In this document: one piece after another, positions 18,146 through 27,200 of the stretch
How positions within the stretch are numbered: position 1 is the first letter of the stretch
Layout of the letters: each line of letters starts with the position of its first letter
Made by a program: the position numbers and the translations under genes
Notes under the pieces: model-generated
What the model saw: the letters and a program-made list of their open reading frames with translations, nothing else
The model's database searches: none
Told to the model about the DNA's origin: nothing
NCBI RefSeq assembly: GCF_910594985.1
Contig: NZ_CAJVCE010000012.1
Location: 177,418 to 241,417 of the forward strand
Direction of reading: 5' to 3'
DNA length: 64,000 bases
DNA from: Paenibacillus allorhizosphaerae
Lineage (GTDB): Bacteria; Bacillota; Bacilli; Paenibacillales; NBRC-103111

Positions 18146-19558
18146 TTACAGCCGTACGTATTTCATCGGATTTTGCTGCTCCCCGCTTTTGATGATTTCG
18201 AAATGCAAATGGACGCCGGTCGCATTGCCGGTGCTGCCCATCGTTCCGATTTTTTCGCCTTTGCTGACCGTCTCGCCCTTTCTCACGTCGAGCTTGCTTA
18301 AATGGCCGTACAACGTCTCAAAGCCGTTCTGGTGATCGATAATAATACAGTTGCCGTAACCGGACTTGACGCCGGCAAAGACGACCTTGCCGTGATCGGA
18401 CGCCAGGATCGCGCGCTGCTCCGAAACGAGGTCTGTCCCATTGTGGTTCGTCCCCCAACGCAAGCCGAATTCGCTCGTGATTTTGGCTCTTAGAACCGGT
18501 GACGCGAACGTTCCGGTGCCTACGCCCGGAATGACTTTCGTCCCTTGGCGGACGACCGTCTGCACCGGCTCTTCAAGCATCGTTTCGTTCAGCGTGTTCA
18601 TTTCTTCCGTTTGTCCGTTCACCTTGACCGTTTCATAAGTGACCTTCTTGAGGCCCGGCTTGCCTTGCGATTTGATTTGGATCACGCCGGACTTTAGCTC
18701 GCTGTCTTTCTCGTAAACGATGCCGCTCGGAACTTTAACTTCCTCCGTTCGCGTCTCTACCGTCTTTACCGCAAGCAGCGGCTGCAACACGGTTAAATTG
18801 AGCGTTTCGCCGATTTTGATCAAATCGTTTTTGATCGACGGGTTATTGTCGTAAATCACTTGCGGGGCAATGCCGAATTTTTGCGCGATAATAGAAATGC
18901 AGTCGCCCTTTTCCACCTTATATTCGACCGGCTTTACATCTCCGGTTATGATTCGGTTCAGCACCGTTTCGGCCGATTCGATTTTTCCCGGCGCAGTGAC
19001 GGTCTCGGCCACTTGTACGTCCTGTACGAACCCATAGGCCGTCGTCATTTCTGCATTGACAACGTTTGCACTGGCCGCCGACAACGTGGAAGCTTCTTTC
19101 CTTTTCTCCATATAAGGCACTTTGACGCGTTCGAGCAGCGAGGCCGCGTCTTCGGTATCCTTCACAACGCCTACCGTATTTCCGTCAATACGGATTTCCG
19201 CCGCGAAAACCGCAATCATAATTTTGTTATTCAATTCGGCAAGAACCGCATCGTTGTCCAATGCGCCTTGAAAAGCCGTATTGTCTACAAAACGCAGTTC
19301 CTCCAAGTTAGAAGTCACTCGGGATCCGTCGTACTGCAGGGAATATTCCGCGTATTTCGAAATTTTCCACCGCTTCACGAGCTCCGGGTCGCTTACCGTG
19401 CCAAGCAGCTGATCGTCCAAAAACACATCATACCTCGTCGTTACCTGCGCCTTTACGAACAAACGCCCCGAAACCAAGACCGCCACAATCACGGTAAAGG
19501 CTAACAGCCATTGAATGACACCTTGCGTTTTTATTCCAGCGCGTCCGCCATCCTTCAA
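18146..19558 (-). CDS. M23 family metallopeptidase with LysM and G5 domains
   Basis: A secreted or membrane-anchored cell-wall hydrolase of about 470 residues. Residues about 14-37 form a membrane segment. A LysM peptidoglycan-binding motif lies near residues 213-256 (VEKGDCISIIAQKFG), a G5 domain near 260-340 (VETRTEEVKVPSGIVYEKDS), and the C-terminal M23 peptidase has the zinc motif HNGTD (about residue 393) and GVHLHFEI near 455. The family cuts peptide cross-links in peptidoglycan or, if inactive, activates other enzymes; here the metal ligands are intact. The start is a TTG at 19558 with GGAGG upstream. It is transcribed towards the SGNH gene but separated by a hairpin. Confidence 0.93.
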   Translation of the reverse strand: MKDGGRAGIKTQGVIQWLLAFTVIVAVLVSGRLFVKAQVTTRYDVFLDDQLLGTVSDPELVKRWKISKYAEYSLQYDGSRVTSNLEELRFVDNTAFQGALDNDAVLAELNNKIMIAVFAAEIRIDGNTVGVVKDTEDAASLLERVKVPYMEKRKEASTLSAASANVVNAEMTTAYGFVQDVQVAETVTAPGKIESAETVLNRIITGDVKPVEYKVEKGDCISIIAQKFGIAPQVIYDNNPSIKNDLIKIGETLNLTVLQPLLAVKTVETRTEEVKVPSGIVYEKDSELKSGVIQIKSQGKPGLKKVTYETVKVNGQTEEMNTLNETMLEEPVQTVVRQGTKVIPGVGTGTFASPVLRAKITSEFGLRWGTNHNGTDLVSEQRAILASDHGKVVFAGVKSGYGNCIIIDHQNGFETLYGHLSKLDVRKGETVSKGEKIGTMGSTGNATGVHLHFEIIKSGEQQNPMKYVRL

Positions 19559-19729
19559 TGTCCTTTTCCTCCCAGCTTATGGATGTTTTGGTTTCCACCG
19601 TATGCCCTTGGGGCATCGCGGCACCGCCATACCTTTTCATGTATATGTGGGGTTCGGGACGATATCACTTTTAAAAAATAAGAAAACGTTATACGAGAAG
19701 TTCAACGGACGGAACACGGTTGCAGCGAA

Positions 19730-19796
19730 GATTTAACTTTTTAAAGTGACCTTTGTGCTCAGCGCGGGCGGAACGTAAAAAGTTAAATCGGAGCAC
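19730..19796. repeat. Two interleaved inverted repeats
   Basis: GATTTAACTTTTTA (19730-19743) is a perfect inverted copy of TAAAAAGTTAAATC (19776-19789). GTGCTC (19755-19760) is inverted as GAGCAC (19791-19796). The arms alternate A-B-A'-B', so the two stems are either mutually exclusive or form a pseudoknot. It lies between the M23 gene start and the terminator of the ABC exporter pair. Confidence 0.7.
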
Positions 19797-19797
19797 T

Positions 19798-19838
19798 AAA
19801 AAACCTCCTCCGTTTCGCATTCGCGAACCAAAGGAGGC
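19798..19838 (-). terminator. Rho-independent terminator of the heterodimeric ABC exporter operon
   Basis: On the minus strand a GCCTCC arm pairs with GGAGG of the other arm around TTCGC/GCGAA, followed by six T. It is 12 bases after the stop of the second exporter gene. Confidence 0.85.
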
Positions 19839-19850
19839 GTTCACTTCTCG

Positions 19851-21695
19851 TTAGCCCGTTTCTTTTAGAAAACGGTACTGCGCCTGAATCAGACCGTGGT
19901 AAATTCCTTTGTGATCCAGCAGTTCCTGATGATTTCCCTGCTCCATAATATGACCGTGGTCAAGAACCAGAATGTGATCCGCGTGACGAATGGTCGACAG
20001 CCGGTGCGCAATGATGAATGAAGTGCGTCCGGCCAGCAGCGTTTTCAGCGCTTCCTGAATTTTCAGCTCGGTCTCGGTATCGATGCTCGCCGTCGCTTCG
20101 TCCAAAATAAGGATGCGGGGATCGGCGAGCAGCGCCCGCGCAAACGATAGCAGCTGCCGCTGCCCCATGGACAGCACATTGCCCCGCTCCTGCACTTCGG
20201 TATCGTAGCCTTGGGGCAAATTGACGATAAAATCATGGGCGCGAGCCGCTTTGGCCGCCGCTTCAATCTCCTCATCCGTCGCGTCGAGCCTTCCGAACCG
20301 GATATTATCGCGAATCGTTCCAGAGAAAATGAATGTATCCTGCAGCACGATGCCGACCTGCGAACGAAGGCTGGAAATCGTCACATCCCGAATATCGTGG
20401 CCATCGATCGAAATGCTGCCGCCCGTCACATCGTAGAACCGGCACAGTAAATTGATGATCGTGCTTTTGCCTGATCCTGTATGGCCGACCAGCGCGATCG
20501 ATTGACCGGCTTTCACGCTCAAATCAATTTTGTTCAGCGCATGCCTGCCTGGCTCGTATTCGAACTCCACCTGCTTGAATTCGATATCGCCGCGAATATT
20601 CGGCAAATCGATTGCCTGCTCCTTTTCTCCTACGTTCGGCTTTTCATCGATGAATTCGAAAATCCGCTCCGACGAAGCCATGGCGATCAGCATTTGCGAA
20701 TACATTTGGCCGAGCCGGTTGATCGGTTCCCAGAAATGACCGATATAGGTCGCAAACGCAACAAGAAGGCCGATCGATATTTCTCCCGATTGAATCAAAT
20801 GCGCTCCGAACCAAAACAAAATACAGTAGCCGACCGCTCCCGTCACTTCGATAATCGGCCCAAACGATTGGTTTAATGTAGAAGCGCGGTTCCAGTGGTA
20901 GTGGTTGTCTTTGTTCATTTCGTCGAAAAATGCGATGTTTTCCTTTTCTTGTGTGAACGCCTGCGTCACCTTGATGCCCTGGATGCATTCGTTCAGGTGC
21001 GAGTTGATGCGCGCCGTCCGAATTTGCACCACTTGCCAGGCGCGGCGAATTTTCACCCGCAGCTTCGTGGAAATGACGAACATGATTGGAACGGTTACGA
21101 TGATCGCGAGTCCCAGCTTCCAATTGTACAACAGCAATATTACGATAATTCCCGCAAGCTGCACGCAGTCGATCATCAGGTTGACGACCCCGTTCGTAAA
21201 CAAATCTTGCAGCGAGTTGACGTAGTTCGTGACGCGGACCAGGATCGATCCTGCCGGGCGCTTGTCGAAGAAACGGAACGACAGACGCTGGATGTGGCTG
21301 AACAAATCGTGCCGCAAATCGTAAATAACGCGCTGACCGATCATATTCGTATAACGGATCCGGTACGTATTGGCCGCCCATTGAATAATATACAGCGTCA
21401 ACATCGCGCCGACGCACAATAGCAGCCCGTTCCGATCTCCGTTCTTCAGCGCATGGTCGATCGCATAAGCGATCAGCAGCGGATTCAGCAGCTTTGTCAT
21501 CGCGCCGACGACCATCATAATCAGGATGATCGGGATGATCTGCTTGGCATAAGGCTTCATATAATGGCTAAGCCGTTGGACCTGAACCATATCGAATCCT
21601 TTGTCAAGCTCCTCGTCGTCCTGGTAGACGAACCGGGATTGCAGTTCCTTATCGGACTGCCGATCGCCGGCATGTTTTTCTTTTTGCGCGCTCAA
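19851..21695 (-). CDS. ABC exporter half-transporter, catalytic-site partner (BmrD-like)
   Basis: A 614-residue fused membrane-plus-ATPase half-transporter. Six membrane spans occupy about residues 55-335. Walker A is GHTGSGKST near 400, Walker B is ILILDEATASID with the intact catalytic glutamate, and the switch histidine is IIAHRLS. The signature is the unusual LSMGQ rather than LSGGQ. It overlaps the upstream half-transporter by 4 bases (TTGA) and starts with TTG. The charged N-terminal extension of about 40 residues resembles BmrD. Together the pair forms a heterodimeric multidrug or lipid exporter. Confidence 0.93.
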   Translation of the reverse strand: MSAQKEKHAGDRQSDKELQSRFVYQDDEELDKGFDMVQVQRLSHYMKPYAKQIIPIILIMMVVGAMTKLLNPLLIAYAIDHALKNGDRNGLLLCVGAMLTLYIIQWAANTYRIRYTNMIGQRVIYDLRHDLFSHIQRLSFRFFDKRPAGSILVRVTNYVNSLQDLFTNGVVNLMIDCVQLAGIIVILLLYNWKLGLAIIVTVPIMFVISTKLRVKIRRAWQVVQIRTARINSHLNECIQGIKVTQAFTQEKENIAFFDEMNKDNHYHWNRASTLNQSFGPIIEVTGAVGYCILFWFGAHLIQSGEISIGLLVAFATYIGHFWEPINRLGQMYSQMLIAMASSERIFEFIDEKPNVGEKEQAIDLPNIRGDIEFKQVEFEYEPGRHALNKIDLSVKAGQSIALVGHTGSGKSTIINLLCRFYDVTGGSISIDGHDIRDVTISSLRSQVGIVLQDTFIFSGTIRDNIRFGRLDATDEEIEAAAKAARAHDFIVNLPQGYDTEVQERGNVLSMGQRQLLSFARALLADPRILILDEATASIDTETELKIQEALKTLLAGRTSFIIAHRLSTIRHADHILVLDHGHIMEQGNHQELLDHKGIYHGLIQAQYRFLKETG

Positions 21696-23563
21696 TGTAC
21701 TAACCCCCTGACCTTCGCTTGCGATGTGACTGCGATTTCCTCGGCCGCTTGAACGATTTCCTCATCCATTCGGCGGCTCGACGGATGACGCCTTGCAATC
21801 GCGTCTCCGGATTCCGCGGAACCGGTTTCGTCCGGCTGATCCGCGAACTGAATTTTGTACGTTTCCAGGTACGGGCCTTCCTGCTTCATTAATTCCGCGT
21901 GCGTTCCCCGCTGAACGATTGTGCCTTCGTCAAGAACGATGATTTCATCGGCATGTTTCAAGGAGGAAATCCGGTGTGCGATGATGAACGTCGTTCGGCC
22001 CGCCATGACTTCCTCGAAGCCCTGCTGAATCTCGTGTTCCGTCTCCATATCGACGGCGCTCGTTGCATCGTCGAGAATTAAAATTTTCGGGTTTTTGAGC
22101 AGCGCACGCGCAATCGCGATCCGCTGTTTCTGACCGCCCGAGAGACCGAGACCCCTTTCGCCGACAACCGTATCGTAGCCCATCGGCAGCTCCATAATAA
22201 AATCATGCGCCTTCGCAAGTTTAGCCGCTTTGACGATCTCTTCCATGGATACGCTTTTTACGCCGTAAGCGATGTTGTTGCGAATCGTCGACGAGAACAG
22301 GAACGTTTCCTGAAAAACGATAGCCATCTGACGCCGCAAGCTGTCGAGCGTGACGTCACGAATGTCCGTCCCGTCCAGCGTAATGCGCCCTTCCTTGACG
22401 TTGTACGCGCGCAGCAGCAGCTGAATGACCGTCGATTTGCCCGATCCCGTTCCTCCGAGAAGTCCGATGACCGAGCCTTTTGGCGCATCCAGCTGAAAGT
22501 TGGTCAAGGCCGGCTGTTTTTCGGTGTAAGCGAACGTTACGTTTTCAAACCGGACATGTCCTTGCACCTGTTCCGGCTTCAGCTCCTGCGCATTGTCCTT
22601 ATTTTTCACGTGAACATATTGATGCAAAAGCTCCAGCAGCCGTTCGCCCGCCGCCTTCGATTGGGTGAAGTTATTGATATGAAAACCGATGCCCCACATC
22701 GGTCCGATAATGTACCAGATCAAGCTGAAAAACGCGACGAGCGACCCCAGTGAAATGGACCCGCCGATAACCATCAAACCTCCGACGCAAAGGAGCATGA
22801 CAACGCTCATATTGGCGAACAGCTCCATGAGCGGAAAGTAACGGGCCCAAATGCCGGACGTCGTCACGTTATTCGATTGATAATCTTCGTTTCGGTTCGA
22901 AAATTTTTCAATTTCGTGCGGCTCGCGGGCAAACGATTTGACCGTTCGAACGCCGGTGATATTCTCTTGAACCGCGGTCGTCATTGAACTCATCGATTTG
23001 CGGATCGAACGGAAGGCCGGATGAATTTTCCCTTCAAAGCGGATCGCCGTGAACACCAGAAACGGCATGAACACCATCGTGAGCAGCGTCAGCTTCCAAT
23101 TGATCGAGAACATCATCATGATGCCGAACGTAAACATCATGAATACGTTCAAAATTTGCACGAAGCCGAAGCCGATGAAGTCTCGCACCGCCTGCAGATC
23201 GGCCGTCAAACGGGACATCAGGTCGCCCGTTCGAGCTTGGTCATAATATTGAAAGGATAAGTATTGCAGTTTCTCGTAAAGTTTGTTGCGCAAATTGTAG
23301 GCAACTTGGTTGCCCAGTCTTGAACTCGAAGCGCCATGCATAAATTGAAACGACGCTTTGACCGTCATGACGCATACGACACCAAGCGCCAAATACGGAA
23401 CTTTCTCAAACTGATTTTTGGTGATGACTTCGTCAATCAAGTAGCGAAGCAGGTTCGGATATACGAGCCCGAGCGCCGTTGCCGTCATCAAACAAAAAAT
23501 CGAAAAAAACAAAAACCTTCGTTCCGGCCAATAAAACTCCTTTAACTGTCGAAAAACATTCAT
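21692..23563 (-). CDS. ABC exporter half-transporter with degenerate ATP site (BmrC-like)
   Basis: A 623-residue half-transporter with six membrane spans (about 18-300), Walker A GGTGSGKST near 375, signature LSGGQKQR and Walker B ILILDDATSAVD. The catalytic glutamate is replaced by aspartate (DD), the mark of the degenerate-site subunit of heterodimeric exporters such as BmrC or TM287. A C-terminal tail of about 50 residues after the ATPase is variable. The start ATG has GGAGGG upstream. A long structured leader precedes it. Family members export drugs; the actual substrate is not known. Confidence 0.93.
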   Translation of the reverse strand: MNVFRQLKEFYWPERRFLFFSIFCLMTATALGLVYPNLLRYLIDEVITKNQFEKVPYLALGVVCVMTVKASFQFMHGASSSRLGNQVAYNLRNKLYEKLQYLSFQYYDQARTGDLMSRLTADLQAVRDFIGFGFVQILNVFMMFTFGIMMMFSINWKLTLLTMVFMPFLVFTAIRFEGKIHPAFRSIRKSMSSMTTAVQENITGVRTVKSFAREPHEIEKFSNRNEDYQSNNVTTSGIWARYFPLMELFANMSVVMLLCVGGLMVIGGSISLGSLVAFFSLIWYIIGPMWGIGFHINNFTQSKAAGERLLELLHQYVHVKNKDNAQELKPEQVQGHVRFENVTFAYTEKQPALTNFQLDAPKGSVIGLLGGTGSGKSTVIQLLLRAYNVKEGRITLDGTDIRDVTLDSLRRQMAIVFQETFLFSSTIRNNIAYGVKSVSMEEIVKAAKLAKAHDFIMELPMGYDTVVGERGLGLSGGQKQRIAIARALLKNPKILILDDATSAVDMETEHEIQQGFEEVMAGRTTFIIAHRISSLKHADEIIVLDEGTIVQRGTHAELMKQEGPYLETYKIQFADQPDETGSAESGDAIARRHPSSRRMDEEIVQAAEEIAVTSQAKVRGLVH

Positions 23564-23647
23564 GGAGACCCTCCTTCTCCGGACTCTGCCGTCTTGAACG
23601 CGTCACAGAGCCGCCTTCCTGTATATGCAACGTTGTTTGTTCCACGG

Positions 23648-23674
23648 TTGCATACGCTTACGAGGCGTATGCAA
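23648..23674 (-). promoter_or_regulatory. Perfect 10-bp inverted repeat in the exporter leader
   Basis: TTGCATACGC (23648-23657) is inverted as GCGTATGCAA (23665-23674) around a seven-base spacer. A third TTGCATA copy occurs about 25 bases nearer the gene (minus strand). It could be a repressor operator or an RNA hairpin in the leader. No T run follows it, so it is not a simple terminator. Confidence 0.6.
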
Positions 23675-23681
23675 TCCCGCT

Positions 23682-23746
23682 CTCGACCCGCCGATTCACC
23701 CGCTCGCAGGCCGTAAAAGCAAAAATGGCTTTCGAAGCGGGTCGAG
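23682..23746 (-). promoter_or_regulatory. Long-range stem in the exporter leader
   Basis: CTCGACCCGC (23682-23691) is perfectly inverted as GCGGGTCGAG (23737-23746), enclosing 45 bases. With the shorter hairpin beside it, it makes most of the leader double-stranded, which suggests attenuation control like that described for bmrB-bmrCD in B. subtilis. Confidence 0.5.
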
Positions 23747-23777
23747 CCGCCGCGAAAGCGTTTCAGCTATGCTTTGA

Positions 23778-23806
23778 AGTGTAGCATCCCCTTCCGGGAC
23801 CGGCAA
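23778..23806 (-). promoter_or_regulatory. Probable promoter of the ABC exporter operon
   Basis: On the minus strand TTGCCG (23801-23806) and TACACT (23778-23783) are 17 bases apart, each four of six to consensus. Transcription would begin near 23771, giving a leader of about 208 bases. Confidence 0.45.
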
Positions 23807-23933
23807 CAAGTGGAAATTCCATAATCTTCTTTAATACTTAAAATTCCATCAAATCGTCACATTTTTGAAGCTGAGTCTATCTTTTTCGTGAAAAAGGTAC
23901 GAAATCTTACGATTGTAAACCCTTTCACCAAAT

Positions 23934-24000
23934 AAGAAAAGATCCTCACCGAAACCCAGTCGATGAAGATCCGATCGTGTCTTGCCAAAACTGTATTTTC
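23934..24000 (+). repeat. Dispersed intergenic repeat, copy C
   Basis: Begins AAGAAAAGAT and shares TCGATGAAGAT and TCGTGT at matching spacing with two copies near 54.0 and 54.1 kb. It is the most diverged of the three and lies in a gene-free region. Confidence 0.5.
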
Positions 24001-24188
24001 ACTCGAAAAGTCCACAAAGATCCCGTGCTAGCGAAATAATTGCCTGCGATTCTAAAAAAAGAAATACTGCTCATCGAAGCGGAACTATACGAACAAGCGC
24101 TTGCTCCAAAGTACGGTGGCCGGATAGGGTGAATATCGTTGGCGATGGAGCAACTATGTTATATCGCTCCGCGATTTCAGATTGATAC

Positions 24189-24215
24189 AAAAAAGCGGGG
24201 TTCACCAGTCCCCGC
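24189..24215 (-). terminator. Rho-independent terminator of dynA
   Basis: GCGGGG (24195-24200) pairs with CCCCGC (24210-24215); on the minus strand the stem is followed by six T. It begins about 18 bases after the dynA stop. Confidence 0.85.
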
Positions 24216-24233
24216 CGTTCCTTCCCATCCCGC

Positions 24234-27200
24234 TTACGCTTCGTTATTCTCGATAAATCGCAGCAAACGATCATGCTTTTGGGCCAGCTCGCTCAGATCA
24301 ATCTTCATCTCCAGCGCATCGATCAGCCCTTCGGCATGTTCCTCCAGCGCCAGCGTCATCCGCTCCGTAACCATGCGATATGCATCCCGCAGTTGGTCCG
24401 CATAAGCCGCCCCAAGCGCTGCCGCTTGCTCCTCGGCAAACCGCGTCATCGGCTCGTTCAGCCTTGCCTCGAGCTCGGTCCGAAGCTTTTGCTTCCCGTC
24501 CCCTTCAAAAAACTGCTTCGCATTTTTGAAGAAGCCGGACAGCCATTTGGCTCCGATGTCTTCCGCCGGCAGCGAGCCTTCGAGTTCGGGCGTTCGCAGC
24601 TTGAACGGTTCAAAGCCAGCGTCTTCGAAAGACGGGATGCGATCACGGATCGCATCGGCTAACTGCCGGGCGGCACGCTCCGCCAGCTTGTTGATTTTGT
24701 TCTCGACTCGCAGCGTCGTTGCAAGCACTTCCTGCGTCAGATCGAAGGAAATCATCCGCCTAAGATCTTCCCAAGCGGACACCAGCACCATTTTCGTATC
24801 CCGCGTATCTTCCCTGAAGACGGAAGGATTGAACGCCAGATTGAACAAATCTCCGAATCGGTACGCCGTCCGCTGCTTCACATAATAGAGCAGCTCTTGA
24901 ATTTCTTTGGCAAGCTCCCGCAGGTCGGCTTCCGGCTCAAACGCGGCAAGATCGGTTTTGGCCGACGCCAGCTTCTCCGAAAGCTCGCGCGACTGGCGGC
25001 TCCGCTCGTCGGCGTCCGCCTTCGCTCCTTCCATCCAATGCCGTAGTACGCCCGCCGCTCGGCGAATGTCGGAAAGCCCTGCGTCGATCGCCATTCGGGG
25101 CAGCTCCTCGAACGTAAAGCGTACGAACTGCCGTTCGAATGGCAATATGCCGGACTGTGCCATGGTTTGCCGATCGTGACTGATCTTCCCTTCCAGCGCA
25201 TAGTAGCTGGACAGCGGATAAATACGCGGATTGCGGATGCCGTGCTGCAGCAGGTTGCTTTCCAAATGGCCGACCACGCCTGCCAGTTCCTCTTCCGAAG
25301 CGGCCAGGTCCGCAGCATTGACGATAAAAAACATTTTATCGAGCTCGAAACTGTCTTTTACCCGCCCCAGCTGCAGCAAAAATTGTTTGTCCGCATGCGA
25401 GAACGCATGGTTGTAATACGTAACGAACAAGATCGCATCAGCGTTCTTGATATAATCGAAGGCGACGCCGGTGTGCCGCGCATTGATCGAATCCGCGCCT
25501 GGCGTATCGACCAGCACGACCCCCTGATCCGTAAGCGGATTGGCGTAATACAGTTCAATGAGCTCAACGAAGCACGAACGGGTCTCATCGGCGGCATAAT
25601 CGCCAAATTCCTCCGCGCTCACTTTCAGTTCCTGTCCCAGACTCGGACTCATGGCGTCCCAGCCTTTTTCCACCGCTTTGAGGAACGCGTAATGGGGTTT
25701 GCCTTTGCCCGGCACGTGCTCCGCTTTCAGCTGCGATATCGCGTCGACGGCTTGCTCCAGCGTACCGGCGGCAGCGCCGAGCACTTCAAGCGAATAGAGC
25801 ACATCGGACTCAAGACGTTCCCTGCTTTTCATTTTGACTTTGGCCGTGCCGTGCGGCCAACCGGCCTCCGGCTCCGGCGGCATGATTTTGTTGATCGCCG
25901 CCGTCGTCGGGTTGGGCGATACGGGAAGCACCCGCTCGCCGATCAGCGCGTTGGCAAATGAAGATTTGCCCGCGCTGAAGGCGCCGAACAGCGCGACCGT
26001 AAAGCGGTTGTGCTCCAGCCGCTGCGCCTTCTCCCGCAAGGAGCGGCGGATCGTCTGCAGCGCGGCGACGCCTGCGAGCTCCTCCGCAGCGGCGGTGAGC
26101 CGCGCCGCGGAGGAGCGCAGCCGCCGGCGGTGGTCGCCCGCGGCAAGCGCCGGCGCGCCGTCGTCGGCGCTTGCCGTGCCCGGCGCGATCCGCGCGAGCG
26201 CTTCGCGCAGGTCGTGCGCTGCGGGCGCGGGAGTGCCGGCCGCAGCGGCCGCGGGCGCCGCCTCCGGCGCAGGCAGCGCAGGCGCGACCGCGGCCGGCAG
26301 CTGCGCTTGCAGCGCGGTGCCGTAGGCGGCCTCGGCCTGCGCGAGCCGCTCGAGCTCGCGCAGGCTGCCAAGCCGCGCCTCGAGGGCCGCGAGTTCGCGC
26401 CGCAGCGCGTCCCGGCGCGGCGCCAGCGCTGCATCCAGCGACGCAAGCAGGGAGTCGAGCGCCGCGAACGCTTCCTTGCGGTACAGCGACTTCGCTTCCG
26501 CAGCAATTTGCTTCGAATAATTCAGCGTATATTCATTCCCGAACACAGCAGCTTCGTTCACTTGAGCGGCCAGCCATGTCGGCGAAATTTCACCACGAAT
26601 GCTATCCGCCGCTTCCGTCACGGCAGCTTGCGGAAGGCCTTGCCCTTCGAGCCCCGCCTTAACCGCCTGCTGTACATGCCGCGCCAACTGCGTCTCGACC
26701 TGCGACGCAAAATCTTTGTGGAACGCGGCCAGCCGCTGCTCCACTTCCGTTGCCGTCTTCGCGGCGGAACCGAACCAGCCGACCTTGAAGCCCGGCCGGC
26801 GGCTTTCCAAATAGACGTGCGCGAGATCCCGCGTCACAGCCGGGGTGACGTTCGCGTTGTCGAGCACCGACGCGACCGATTTGCGCACCGCCTGATCCAG
26901 TTCCTGCGGCAGTGCGGCAAGACGCGCCAGCTCCGCGCTCACCTGCAAATAAGCTTCCTGTGCCGCTTCAGTGCCCTCGTCGGCGGCAAGCTTCGCGCGC
27001 AGCGCTTCCTTGGCCGGCTCATTCGCCTCGGCCATCTTGGCGGCATGCGCCGCAGCCAAAGCGCGGGCCGACTTCTCCAGGCTTAGCCGCACAAGCGGCT
27101 CACGCAGCTCGATCAGCCGTCCGAGCAGCCAGTCGAGCTTGTGCCACTCGCTCGCCGGATGATCCGGCACCCGCACCGAAGTGTAAAGGATGCCGTCGGG

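Larger units (their letters stand above)
23564..24233. other. Intergenic region with exporter leader, repeat copy and dynA terminator
   Basis: This 670-base stretch has no convincing gene. From left to right it holds the roughly 200-base leader of the exporter operon with two strong stems, the exporter promoter (23778-23806), an AT-rich stretch, one copy of a dispersed repeat (23934-24000), about 190 bases with no clear feature, and the terminator of the dynamin gene. Confidence 0.7.

Noticed and set aside
23433..23645. 71-codon minus-strand frame overlapping the start of the BmrC-like gene
   Set aside because: Starts at a GTG without a ribosome site and runs out of frame through the exporter coding sequence.
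26010..27086. Plus-strand open frame (358 codons) opposite dynA
   Set aside because: Arises from the GC-rich linker, where stop codons are rare in all frames; composition is extreme Arg/Ala and there is no start signal.
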